A DNA stretch of 56,767 nt from positions 1-56,767 of the forward strand of contig CAICTM010000609.1 of NCBI GenBank assembly GCA_903772945.1, written 5' to 3'. This stretch comes from Seminavis robusta. Taxonomy: Eukaryota > Bacillariophyta > Bacillariophyceae > Naviculales > Naviculaceae. Under the pieces are notes generated by a model. It was given only the letters and a program-made list of their open reading frames with translations. It was not told where the DNA came from and did not search any database. The translations under genes were made by a program, and so were the position numbers. Shown piece after piece: positions 20,412-30,873 of this stretch (position 1 is the stretch's first letter; each line of letters opens with the position of its first letter).

Positions 20412-23201
20412 CTACGCCATGCCTCTCTGTTTACGCAAGACAAATCGTTGCACAAGGAACCTGATTCCTTTTGCTACATTTGCCGCAATAGCAAGCACCC
20501 CAACGACAACGAGACTCGCAGGAACAATCCCAATGTTACCCAGTGACAAGCTTTGGCCGACAACTCGAGCCACCATCATAAGTTTGGGAGGCACATACAC
20601 TCCAACCGATGCGCCGACCACAGCGGATACGGCGAGCTGTTGTCCCTGGGGTATCGACTTCCAGATGCTTGCAGCAGGATTCTGAGTTGATGGCTGCTTT
20701 TCTTCTTCAACTGTTGTCGCGTTGTATGATGAATTGGTTGTTTGCGGCACTAAAGCTTCCTTGTCAACATCCACCTCCGATAATTGCTGGACTGGAACCT
20801 CTTTTTGTTGGATGTTTGACAGCAGGCGTTCTCGAGCAGGTGGGAAAACAGGCTTGCTTGAGGAAGATGTCGTCTTGCTAGTGTTTAACACTTCCACAGC
20901 AATCGACGATGGTGGAACCACTGGCATTGTGTCAGCGGCGTGGACAGTCAACCAGCCATCCTCAAGTTGGCAACTGGCCTGATTAGCCGCAACACCATTG
21001 GCCAATCTGGATGGATGAAACATCATTCCTGCTGTGAAGGCAAGACCAAGCGCACAAATGCATGCTGAAGCAGCAATGACCCTGTTATTCTGAATCCAAC
21101 CAGTCCTCTTTGGAGCATGGCTCTCGCCGCACGTTCGAAGGGCCCGAGAAGCTGCATCCAGGGCACTGCTGTCAATGGCCCCGCTTTCACTCATCAACTT
21201 TTGCGCCGGCATCTCGAACAAGGAAAGTTGCGACAGAATGCGTTCCTTGGCCCGTGATCTGACTTGGGTTTGCTTTGGTAAATGCTTCAATGTCAACATT
21301 CCAAGAATACAAATCCTGTAACAGTGGATTATTTCAGCCCACGTGATCGAGACAGCTTCATCGCCATCAAACTCGTCATTGAGTTCCGTACGCTTGGTCA
21401 AGACGTGCAAAACCATCATCAGTTGACTATCCTGAGTCAGAAAGTCTGTGTTTCCCTCTCCATTTTCCAAAGCTGTAAGGGCCCGTTTCAACTCCACGTA
21501 TGTGATGGACCGCTTCCAGAGATCGCTGCTTCCGTCAACGTGTTCTTTTGATTGTTTCTTGTTTGAAGAGCTTTTGCTGAGGGTCTCCAGGCGTCGTAGT
21601 AGAGGAAGTATGTATTGAATGGTGGAGGATTCTTCGTCTTCTTGTTGCGTGAACATTGCCTCATAGCGCAGCAAGTAGGAAATAGCTTCAGTGGTGCCGC
21701 TTCCTTCATCGCGAGGGCTGTTCCTGTTGCTTTCGTCTGTGTCTTCCGTTGTCGTGGGCATCAGTTCAGGCTGACGGAAGTCTTCGTCGGACCGTGCAGG
21801 CACAATTCCTTCCCCGGCGGGTTCGGGCTCCAGGGCTCGATTGAGTGTCCTCGAACTTTCACGCACCGCTTCGGGTTGCATGCATGGTGTTGTGGGTGGC
21901 TCTTGCTTTTGTCTTTCGCGTACTGATGCAGCACAAACCAGAGGAGAAGCAGGTGGCTCTTTCTTCAAACTGTCAGGGTCTACGGTAATCTTTTTCGGAG
22001 TATCTGCATGCGCTACTGGTTCTAGAACCTTGGCCTCTGATTTGGTTGTCGCAAGTTGGCCTTTGGGTTCCATGAAAAAAGAAGCCTGCAGTGCCTTCTC
22101 TTTCTCTGGTTTAACACTTGCATTCCGAGGAGGCAAAATGGGTTGAACCATTACTGGCTTTTGTTTGCAGCTCTCCCGCGCAACCCCTGCTGATTTTGGC
22201 TTGAGACTCGTTGTGCCTGATCCTGCACTTTCCAAAAAAGCTACAGTCACTTGTGTCCTTGTAGTTTCAACCTCCGTTTCAGTGCTAGCAGGAGCCTCCG
22301 ACTTGGGGCTGGGTGCAAAGCGTTTGAGCTGACTTTCTCCCGTAGAGGCAGGTTGAACGTTTCGACCAGGTTGCTTCTTGTCATCATCTCCACTGGGCGG
22401 GCTGAGACGTCGCTTTCGTTTGGCAGATTCCGTTGTCGTTGTGTCTGACTTCTCCTTGTCGTTGTTTGGTGTGGTGTTGACTGCTCTTGAAGCCAAGATG
22501 CTGTTTGAAAACACCTCAATGGCGGCCATAGTTGCCATGTCATCTGCGGCAACTCTTTGTCCGTTGGTCTCGAGATTGGCTCTATCAACCACCTTTTCAA
22601 TTTCGCTAGAAACATCATCAGCTGCCTTTCGCGCCAGATGCTCGAGTTCTTGATGGTCACTACTGAAACTTTGCTGGTGGACAGTCTCATTGTCATTGGT
22701 GTTACTATTCTTCACTTTTGTGTTGAAATCCTTCTTCAAAGGGCTCTTGTTCTCTTGATTCTCTCCATTGACGGGTGTGAAAAAGTCGTCTCCATCCAGC
22801 GTAATGCCATCCTCTTCATCGTCATGATGGAGGTTCCCCAACAGCAGATCCTTGGATGTCAAAGTTGTCATGTTGGCTGCGTCCAGTTCGAGCGAGGCGT
22901 CATCCACCACAATGCGTTCAATCGTCTTTTTCTTCTTCTCCTCCGCATCAGTATCAAAATCAAACCGTGGAGCAAAAAATACTTCCTTGGGAGTCTCCAC
23001 CATGGGAATGTATCCACGATAATGATCTTCCCGATCCGACTGTGTCATTCGAATGTCTTCACCGTCATTTTCTTCTCTTCTCCGACTGTCATGCATGGAC
23101 TGGCTGCTCATGGGACGAATCGATTCGCGTTGATCTCGCACCCACTCTACCAAGGGTTTGGCAGTCTCCGAATCTAGCATGGAATCTGATAGCCGGCGCA
23201 T
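20412..23201 (-). CDS. Hypothetical 929-aa protein, disordered N-terminus and C-terminal membrane segments
   Basis: Single exon beginning at an ATG at 23201. The first about 500 residues are acidic, Ser/Thr/Pro-rich and low in hydrophobics, so probably disordered. A short ordered region follows (about 520-690, with ISYLLRYEAMFTQQ and leucine-rich helices). A membrane segment (VIAASACICALGLAFTAGM) then lies near residue 740, and at the C-terminus two hydrophobic stretches (LAVSAVVGASVGVYVPP and GIVPASLVVVGVLAIAANV) precede a basic tail. The layout fits a protein anchored by its C-terminus with a large cytosolic domain. I do not recognise the family. It is divergent from COQ3, with about 320 bp between the two start codons. 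Confidence 0.75.
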   Translation of the reverse strand: MRRLSDSMLDSETAKPLVEWVRDQRESIRPMSSQSMHDSRRREENDGEDIRMTQSDREDHYRGYIPMVETPKEVFFAPRFDFDTDAEEKKKKTIERIVVDDASLELDAANMTTLTSKDLLLGNLHHDDEEDGITLDGDDFFTPVNGENQENKSPLKKDFNTKVKNSNTNDNETVHQQSFSSDHQELEHLARKAADDVSSEIEKVVDRANLETNGQRVAADDMATMAAIEVFSNSILASRAVNTTPNNDKEKSDTTTTESAKRKRRLSPPSGDDDKKQPGRNVQPASTGESQLKRFAPSPKSEAPASTETEVETTRTQVTVAFLESAGSGTTSLKPKSAGVARESCKQKPVMVQPILPPRNASVKPEKEKALQASFFMEPKGQLATTKSEAKVLEPVAHADTPKKITVDPDSLKKEPPASPLVCAASVRERQKQEPPTTPCMQPEAVRESSRTLNRALEPEPAGEGIVPARSDEDFRQPELMPTTTEDTDESNRNSPRDEGSGTTEAISYLLRYEAMFTQQEDEESSTIQYILPLLRRLETLSKSSSNKKQSKEHVDGSSDLWKRSITYVELKRALTALENGEGNTDFLTQDSQLMMVLHVLTKRTELNDEFDGDEAVSITWAEIIHCYRICILGMLTLKHLPKQTQVRSRAKERILSQLSLFEMPAQKLMSESGAIDSSALDAASRALRTCGESHAPKRTGWIQNNRVIAASACICALGLAFTAGMMFHPSRLANGVAANQASCQLEDGWLTVHAADTMPVVPPSSIAVEVLNTSKTTSSSSKPVFPPARERLLSNIQQKEVPVQQLSEVDVDKEALVPQTTNSSYNATTVEEEKQPSTQNPAASIWKSIPQGQQLAVSAVVGASVGVYVPPKLMMVARVVGQSLSLGNIGIVPASLVVVGVLAIAANVAKGIRFLVQRFVLRKQRGMA

Positions 23202-23521
23202 CTTCTTTGGATGCTACCTGGTACCCGTTGTCTTTGATGGGTAGAAACAAAATACAACAGAAACAAACAGCTCAAAGCAATGATGAGGAAACCCGCTCAA
23301 AAGCCTCTCTAGCTAAATTTTTCAAAATTGAGGGGGTCACGAGGGTGCGGTGGTTCTGAGTCACTGTTGTGACGTCAGTTTCCATCCAGACAGGATCGAG
23401 AGCCCAAAAAAGACAACGTCCAAAACTCAAGGGAAGACAGCATTCTGAGGAGCATCTTTCATCCAACTTGTTACTAGTATATTTGCTGCATCTTGCCACT
23501 GGCAGTTACCGTGGCTTCACC

Positions 23522-24436
23522 ATGTTATCAGCAGTTCGACAAAGCCATCGTCGAGTCTTTAATTCAATAGCAGCATCCCTTCATCGAGTTCGAAATCGCA
23601 ACTCCTATATTGGTCAGAGGTATCGAGGGGCTTCCAGTACTTCTACTTCCATTTCACAGGATGAAGTTTCCAAGTTCTCAGGGATGGACAAAGATTGGTG
23701 GGATCCATCCTTTCATCCCTTGATTGCCATGAACCCAATTCGAATCCGGTATATTCTAGATATTGTCCAGAAACAGCACAGTGCAACAACCAACCACAAC
23801 AACCCCAACGCCCCACCACTGCACAATTTCAAGGCTCTCGATGTGGGATGTGGTGGGGGGCTCTTGTCGGAATCCTTGGCGCGATTGGGAGCCAACGTCA
23901 CGGCCATTGATCCATCCGAAGCCCTGGTGCAAAAGGCACAGGAACATGCCATGCAAACAGGAGATCCCCGGTTGCGCAACATTGACTACCGAGGAGGCTT
24001 GTCGGTCGAAGAATTGGCCGCCACAGAAGACGACAATCATCCATTATTATTTGACGTGGTGTGTTTGTTGGAAGTCCTAGAACATGCATCGGATGTGGCG
24101 TCTCTTGTTCAAGCCGCTTCGTCCTTGGTGAAACCCGACACGGGGCTGCTCTTTGTATCCACCATGAACCGGACCTGGAAAAGTCACTTGCTCACCATTG
24201 TGGGAGCCGAGTACATTATGGGATATGTCCCTCGTGGAACTCATGATTGGAACCAGTACTTGGCGCCTCAAGAAGTGGCACAAACAATGGATGGCTTTGG
24301 GATGGAACAGGTACATGTCAGTGGAATGGTGCTGACGAAGCCTCCCCTTTGTGGTCAATGGGATTGGAAATTGGACGGAAACGATACCGACGTCAATTGG
24401 ATTGGAGCCTATCGAAGGAGAATCAACCCAACCTAG
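23522..24436 (+). CDS. COQ3: Ubiquinone biosynthesis O-methyltransferase, mitochondrial
   Basis: 304 aa, single exon. COQ3 performs both O-methylation steps of ubiquinone synthesis with S-adenosylmethionine on the matrix side of the inner mitochondrial membrane. The first about 40 residues are rich in Arg and Ser with no acids, a typical mitochondrial presequence. The family signature follows: WWDPSFHPLIAMNPIRI (about 59-75), SAM motif I ALDVGCGGGLLSE (105-117), AIDPSE, LEVLEHASD, and FVSTMNRTWKSHL. The stretch HDWNQYLAP before the last strands is also typical. I chose the ATG at 23522, in CACCATG, because it starts the presequence; the open frame continues upstream without an ATG. Length fits the family. 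Confidence 0.93.
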   Translation: MLSAVRQSHRRVFNSIAASLHRVRNRNSYIGQRYRGASSTSTSISQDEVSKFSGMDKDWWDPSFHPLIAMNPIRIRYILDIVQKQHSATTNHNNPNAPPLHNFKALDVGCGGGLLSESLARLGANVTAIDPSEALVQKAQEHAMQTGDPRLRNIDYRGGLSVEELAATEDDNHPLLFDVVCLLEVLEHASDVASLVQAASSLVKPDTGLLFVSTMNRTWKSHLLTIVGAEYIMGYVPRGTHDWNQYLAPQEVAQTMDGFGMEQVHVSGMVLTKPPLCGQWDWKLDGNDTDVNWIGAYRRRINPT

Positions 24437-24577
24437 CTAGCTACATTCTTGGAGAACTATAATAGAACGACTAGGTACCGGTAGGCTACGAAAGAACAGT
24501 AGAGCTTGAGCGCAAGGCAGCTGACACATGCAAAATATGAAACAATGTAGAATAGCTAGTTGTTACGCATTGTACGT

Positions 24578-27500
24578 TTACGCGAACTCGGTGGCATCTA
24601 CTGGAGTCACGAGGTAGGAGGGTGGAAGATTGACTGTGACTCCAGCAGGAGGCTCGTTTCTCTCCGGGGGTTCGGTGTAGATGCCAAGAGTCTTGGCCAG
24701 CTGTTCAAGTTCTTCGAGCACGGGTGCATGAACCTTGTTGGCGAAGTACAGCACCACTCTGCCATTCTTGTTCTTTATTTTCCCATCTGCTGTGCGAGCA
24801 AGTCGTAACCCTTTATCTGCAATCTTTTTGCAGATTTCTTCGTCCCTGTTCTCCTTCAGAAGCCTCTTTGCTACCAGCAGACACAGCTCCGCAGCCATGT
24901 CCGTGGGTCCCCAGGTTGAGCGTATCACAATGGTGTCGAGATTATCGTTTGGAACCCCATTGTCCCCTTCCGACAACCACTCAACAACCTCATCAAAGTC
25001 TTCAAAGTTGTCTGGATCGTGGGACATGGCAAACAACCAGACAATGGGCTTGTGAAGTGACTTGGTGGGAGTGAAGGCATCAGGACCGTGATTCTTCAGG
25101 AAAGCCTCATGGACGTGCTCGTTGAAGAGATTGTAACATTCCATGTGAAGCCCGTTCTGCTTGAGAATCTTGAGAACTGGAGACAAGAGCTCAAACATAC
25201 CAAGCGTATTGGTTGGGTCAAGATCGGGCAGCAGCTCCGTTGTGACGTGCTTGCACACGGAAAGAGCCATCTCAGTGTCTCCCATTTGATCATACCACAT
25301 CGCCGATTGGGCAATGACAACGGCTGCACGGTCAACACCATAGACCTTCTCCACAGCAAGGGAATGCTCCTGGGTGTCATAGCTTGACTTGAGTGTTTCC
25401 AGAAGCTTCAGTGCGGCAGGATAGTTGCCCGAAACAGCGGTCACCTCGCAAAGCAAAGCCATGGCACGGATGTAGTGGACAGGGGTTCCGCGGAATCGCT
25501 TGCTCTCCCTCACAAACTTGCGAGCTAGATTCTGCTCGAAGAAGCCATCCTCATCATTCTTGATTTTGCCAAACTTCAGCCAAGCATGAACTCCAGAATA
25601 CACTGGGAAGACAAGAGAGCGATCCCTCATCTCGGAGGTTGCAGGAGCTCTTTCATAGATCTCTAGCGCATCCATCCACGCCTGAGCTGCATCATTCTGT
25701 CCCTTTTCTGCGTCGACTCGCTTCGTACCATTGTTGCGACCTTTCTGGATGAGCTTCTTCATGATGTACTCGAGGTCTTGTGGTGTAAAGCCATTGATTT
25801 CATCCGTGGTGAGTCCTCCTATTTCTAATTCCTTCCGCTTTTGGTAGCGGTCCGCCATGTCTTTGACAACTTGTTCCCCCTTTCGGGCCCATTCTTTTCT
25901 GTTTTCCATGGCGTAGTTGAGGTACTCGTCGCTTGAAACCCCAAAGACTTTGCACTCAGCTAGCTTCTTTGCCAATGGGATGATATAGTTGTCATAGAAC
26001 CACAATTCACCCTTGTACCAGCCGTCCCTTGGGTCACTGGATAGTCGACCCTCGTCAAAAGCCATGGCCATTTCTCGGAAGAGGCGCTCGTTCCACTAAC
26101 GACGAAGCAACAGTGAAGTCAGTCTCGGCATCGACACCCACGAATGGAAGTCGAGTGATGGTCCAGGTGTTCTTACCTTTTGGTACACTTTCCAGTGTTG
26201 CATGCAGTGTGACACATCCGAAGCCTGAATAATGTGTTCAATCTGCAAGAACCAGGAAGATTGTGTTAGGTGCCAAAAGACTTTTTTCCAATGCATTGGT
26301 TCAAGAACCTTTCCACAAGGACTTACGACAATGGTAGCGCGAAGATTGGTGTCTTGGAAAGATTCGGCGGCAGGAATCGTATCATCAGTAGAGAATGCTT
26401 TCTCCCATCGCTGATTGCGTTTTGCTTTCGCATCCTTCTCAAAGATATCAGTGGCCATCACGCTATTGACAATCGTAGAGCGGAAACGATTGAGCTCAGT
26501 TTCAGTTGCAAAGATGCATTGCTGCAGTTCTTTGTTCTCGGGCTGCATTAAGATATCCCAGGAAATATCCACTGAATGAGCTTCGGCAATGCTGCGATTT
26601 TTATACTTCTCGCCGAGCTCAGGATTTTCTTCGGCCAGCTGACCATTGGACACTCCAGCATGGTCAACGTCATGCACCAAACCACTCCAAATAATGGCAA
26701 ACTGACTGAGTGCATCGCTGGTTAGCCCGTATGTGTAGTTGTGGAGGTCATTTTCGATGTCATCCAGGCAGTCCTGGTCGTAGTTAATTTCTTCCGGAGT
26801 GACAACTCTGTTGAGTAGTTTTTGCATGGACTGCACAACATGAGTTGCGTGTTCGAACTGTGCAGGGGTGAAAGGAAAGGTGAGTTCACCATTTTGCTTC
26901 GACACGCCAAGCAAGGAAACGCTGGGTCAAGCTTACATTATGGAAGGCGTTGTCCTTGTACCTGTTTGCGATTTGCGTCACCACAGAACGCAGCTGGGCT
27001 TCGATGTCGTGTCCAAGTTCAATGGAGTGGGAGTCGGCAAAGACAGAGGCGTTACCGAACTTGGGGAGTTCCAAAACTTCGACGGTTTCTTCGTACGGAG
27101 TCTCTCCTTTCTTTTGCAAGTACGCGTTGGGATCTGCCATCGCCTGAACCGCTACTGACGGGTCACGTTGAGCTACAACTCGTTTCAACTGCTGGGAAAG
27201 TATTCCCACCGTCCAATCGATCAAACGCTTGTTCTTGGCACTTCGTGACATGGGTGGCAATGAAAGCACAAAGTCATCCTCATTGTCACCCCATCCAATG
27301 GACTGGGCATCCTTGTGGTCGTCCGATGATCGAGAGCCAGAAGCTGTGGATCGATCACTAGAGTGGTTATTTCGTGCGTTGACGAACCAGTATGTTTGAA
27401 GCTGCACCGACGGAATAAAAGAGTGTGTTGATGAGTTCCTTGGTTCGACGTTGGCAAACAGTGCCTTGTTGCACCATATGAGACACGAAGTACGTACCTG

Positions 27501-29391
27501 TCCCTTTCCCTACAGAAACCGGTGCGGCACACAGAACGAACGAGTTGAGCTCTTTGGTTCTCCCGAGATCGTTCCTGTCACAGCGAGGGCATTACGCACC
27601 TTTGCTGAAACAAGATCATGTCGGAGCTTTACCCAGTGTTCCTTTCCATCCTGGATCAGCAGATCAGCAGTCGACTGGCTCATTTGGATCCTGTGACGTT
27701 CCCCTGTGGTTTCCATTCTGCTAGCGGTGTTGACCCTGAACGGAGAGAAGCGAGGAGACGGGAGCGAGCGTGAGTACACCAGCTAGCGCGAGCAGGAGTG
27801 GCGGATGTTACTGCTGCAGCCAGAGCGTTCTTACGTGTCGCCAAAGAGCTGTTCGAGTGCAGGAGAAGGCCAAGTTAGAACTGAACTGAACTGAGACAAC
27901 ATGAAAGATGGGGAAGCAGCTTCCTCAACCTACCTGGAAGCGGCTCCTTTCTCCTCTGAGGATTCCTGCCGTCACCGGACCCTGTTAATTTCGCGATGGG
28001 ACAACATGCTTGGGTTAGGACTCATTCATGGACGATGCCTTCCACCAAAGCCAGTGCCATAATATTATCGCGTACCGAGTGAAGGCCACATCGGAGCCTC
28101 AAGTCGGCGGTATCGGGGCCTGCAGGAAACGGGCAAGTCTTTGTGTGAGTAGATGGATGTGAAGCAAACTCAGCTAGCTAGCAGACCACCACGAATCAGC
28201 TTACCCAGGACACGTTCCAGCTGCTTCACGATGTTAACCACTTCTTGAACGATAAAGCGTGCGTACTTCACCATCCTGACGGCATGATCGTCTTGCGGAT
28301 CAGGAAGCCCAGTGACCGCAAGATAGCAGTCCCTTCATGGAGATGGCAGGAAACAGTGTGAGGATTGCACAACAGAGTGATGGGTGGAACGCTCTCTTTG
28401 GGAATCCCTTGACTTACCCAATTGTCTCCACTGTAGAGCACGAAGCAGGAGAGAGGGATGATGTTAGATAGGCGAAAGAGTGGTAGTGCCTGCAGAAACT
28501 TTTCCCAATCCAAGCCGCACCTTTGAAGACACGCATTCGCTTGGCAATCATATCAAACTTGGAATACAAGCCCTCCAAAAGGAGGAACACCTGACTTGGC
28601 TCACGTTCTGAAGACCATGACGTGAATCCAGCAATATCTGCAAAGAGGACTGTGCAGTTGGGGTACAAGTCTGCAAGTGGAGCGGACGACTGTAACATCG
28701 GATTCCCACGAGACTGCATCTCCCCACTGCCGTTGTCGAGAAACCTCTTGAGCTGAGCCTTGGGAAGTATGGAGAACCCACCACCGACATTATTTGACGA
28801 GCTGGTATTGTTGTCTGTTGCGTCCTTCGTTGCGTCCTTGGTCGTGGCGTCGCCAACTTTCTGATTACGTTCTTGAAGCAAACGCTCACGGAACTGCGCA
28901 GGGAAGAAGGAGGACACGATGGCTTGGGAGTCCGTGGCGGCCTTGTGGCTCTCACAAAGACGACGAACTAGCTTCATGTGATAGAACACACTGGTGCTTC
29001 CCACAATCCCAAACCACGCCAAGAAGAGCACGGCGATCAAGGCCGGATGAAGAGGTACATCTTCGTGTTCACTCAGAGCGTCTGCTAGACAGTAGACGAC
29101 AAGGACCGTTCCAATGGCAAGACTCAGAAAGAGGAGAATCAGACCCAAGCGCAAGGCACGCGTCTCCTTTTGGACAGGATGACCCCGAAAGTAGTCCTTT
29201 TCAGCGTTGCCGTCCTTGAGTGGTGATGCCTCAACTTCGTCCTGAAAGTTGTCCTCATCGACAAATCTTAGACTGTCGTCTTCCGCCATGTCGTTTTCTC
29301 CCGTGCTGTGGCCCGTATCGGTGTGATGAGACCCCGTCTCGATATCGCGAGTACCAGTATCTTGGCAGAGTTCATCATCGTCTCCATCCAT
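24578..29391 (-). CDS. Membrane class III nucleotide cyclase fused to cyclic-nucleotide phosphodiesterase
   Basis: Twelve exons join in frame to 1281 aa: 29391-28521, 28430-28418, 28332-28205, 28119-28076, 27981-27934, 27848-27835, 27735-27600, 27509-27498, 27401-26937, 26857-26327, 26242-26177, 26095-24578. Three are micro-exons of 13, 14 and 12 nt, encoding (V)ETIG, LFGDT and GKGQ. Order: acidic N-terminus; two membrane helices (82-102, 117-136); cyclase domain (about 240-430) with LFADIAGFT, ETIGDCYLAVTGLP and GDTVNTASRME; PDE domain (about 560-850) with FHNFEHATH, HDVDHAGVSN and HCMQHWKVYQK; then about 400 helical residues, TPR-like. It should both make and destroy a cyclic nucleotide at a membrane. 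Glu in VETIG is the guanylate-type residue. The native start was probably at 35639 and has been split off by transposons; 29391 is the first ATG left. Confidence 0.9.
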
Positions 29392-29430
29392 GTCAAAGGT
29401 AACCACCAACGTGCTGGGCGCTCTACCAGG

Positions 29431-29635
29431 TATTGAAGTCACAGGTCAACTGTGACTCAGATCTCCACACCAAGACTGTTAGATGGTCCCCTGGCTTGCA
29501 GGACCCACAATTAGATGTAGATCCAGCAGAGCCTCCAACAGCTATAACAGCTATTGGGGGACATTCCCTGCTCAGCCAATGGCTCCCATAATTGTTTCTA
29601 ACCTTCAGTTATCAACAGAGCCATTGACTTCAATA
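29431..29635 (+). repeat. Copia 5' LTR
   Basis: 205 bp, identical base for base to 34412-34616 by eye. It ends ...GACTTCAATA before GTTAGAAAGC, where the primer-binding site should lie; I do not see the usual initiator-tRNA TGGTATCAGAGC. Confidence 0.93.
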
Positions 29636-29703
29636 GTTAGAAAGCAATCCTCAACAACGCCACCCAGCAACCGCTTCGATCTACATCAACAAAAAACCTC
29701 ACC

Positions 29704-30873
29704 ATGAGCATCCGATCCTACGATCCCGTCAACGACTTCATACACAGTACACTTACCCAAATCACTGGAGCCCCATCCCGAGCTTCCATCAAAACTCTCA
29801 TCAAAGAAAACAAAGATAATGCCCGAAACATCCATAGCGCCCGCGGAGCAGGCGACGAAGGACACCTCCGTCTCTGCTACCAACTGGTCGACTACAATGC
29901 AAGAGCCCATCTTGCTGGCAACCCCTGGATCGACCCAGCTCATCCAGGAGCCCGCCCCAACATTCCACCCGGTGCCACTGCAGCACAAATCCAAAACGAA
30001 GTAGCCAACCACCAATACGACCTCCAAGAATTCCAAGTCTTCCAATCAACTGAAAAGGCACTCCTCAAACTAGCCATGCAAGCCACCGAGGAAGTATACT
30101 ACAAGGCCTTGGAGGACCCCGAAGAAGGCTACTCCCACGTTCGTTACATCGACTTCGTTGAACACCTCCAAGAAACCTACGGACAACTCACCAATGACGA
30201 CCTCGACAAAAACATCGAACGCATGAACACCAAATGGTCTCCTAATGACCCAATTGAACAGCTCTTCAACCAAATCAACGACGCCCAAGCCTTTGCACGT
30301 GGACATGACGAAATCACAGACCGTTCTGCCCTCCGTGCTGGCCTCAAAAACCTCGAAAACAGTGGCGTCTTCCCTCTGGCCCTCAAAGATTGGCGTGCCA
30401 AACCAACACCACAACAAACATGGGCCAACTTCCAAACACACTTCAAAGAAGCAAACAACGAACGCATCCGCACTGTCACCACGAAACAAGCCGGCTATCA
30501 CGATCAACACCAAGCCAACGCAGCCAACACCGACAATCCCTACATCGTGACACTCAACGGTGAAAGCATGTCTTATTGCTTTTCTCACGGCCTCCAATGG
30601 GACCTCACACACAACAGCAAAACCTGCCGAAACCGACACGCCGAGCACAACCAAAAAGCAACCCTCATGAACATGTGCGGCGGCCGCTGCCAAATCAAAC
30701 GCAAACCAGGCGAATCCCCCATTGTCAAGTTCGTCCCCAACAATCGCAACACACGCACACCGAATAATGGCAATGCCAACCACTCCGCACGCAGTGACAG
30801 CACCGATCGCACCACTACCACCACAGAATCGGACGTTAGCTCCCTCTCTACGGGTCGCACGCCTGACAACTGA
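29704..30873 (+). CDS. gag: Copia Gag protein
   Basis: 389 aa from the first ATG after the 5' LTR. A helical capsid-like region (about 1-260) contains WSPNDPIEQLFNQINDAQAFA, shared by copia-type Gag proteins of diatoms as far as I recall. It is followed by a Cys/His nucleocapsid-like stretch (YCFSHGLQWDLTHNSKTCRNRH in parts, about 290-312) and a Thr/Ser/Asn-rich tail. It forms the particle that packages the RNA. The frame ends at TGA (30871-30873), and the same frame is open beyond it into protease and pol, so Gag-Pol could be made by stop-codon readthrough. Confidence 0.88.
   Translation: MSIRSYDPVNDFIHSTLTQITGAPSRASIKTLIKENKDNARNIHSARGAGDEGHLRLCYQLVDYNARAHLAGNPWIDPAHPGARPNIPPGATAAQIQNEVANHQYDLQEFQVFQSTEKALLKLAMQATEEVYYKALEDPEEGYSHVRYIDFVEHLQETYGQLTNDDLDKNIERMNTKWSPNDPIEQLFNQINDAQAFARGHDEITDRSALRAGLKNLENSGVFPLALKDWRAKPTPQQTWANFQTHFKEANNERIRTVTTKQAGYHDQHQANAANTDNPYIVTLNGESMSYCFSHGLQWDLTHNSKTCRNRHAEHNQKATLMNMCGGRCQIKRKPGESPIVKFVPNNRNTRTPNNGNANHSARSDSTDRTTTTTESDVSSLSTGRTPDN

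Noticed and set aside
29440..29442. Start of the cyclase-PDE protein at 29442
   Set aside because: The codon is GTG and lies inside the copia LTR. The first ATG in frame is at 29391, and the native start was probably at 35639.
30871..30873. UGA read as selenocysteine between gag and pol
   Set aside because: No selenoprotein context; plain stop-codon readthrough or a mutation is simpler.
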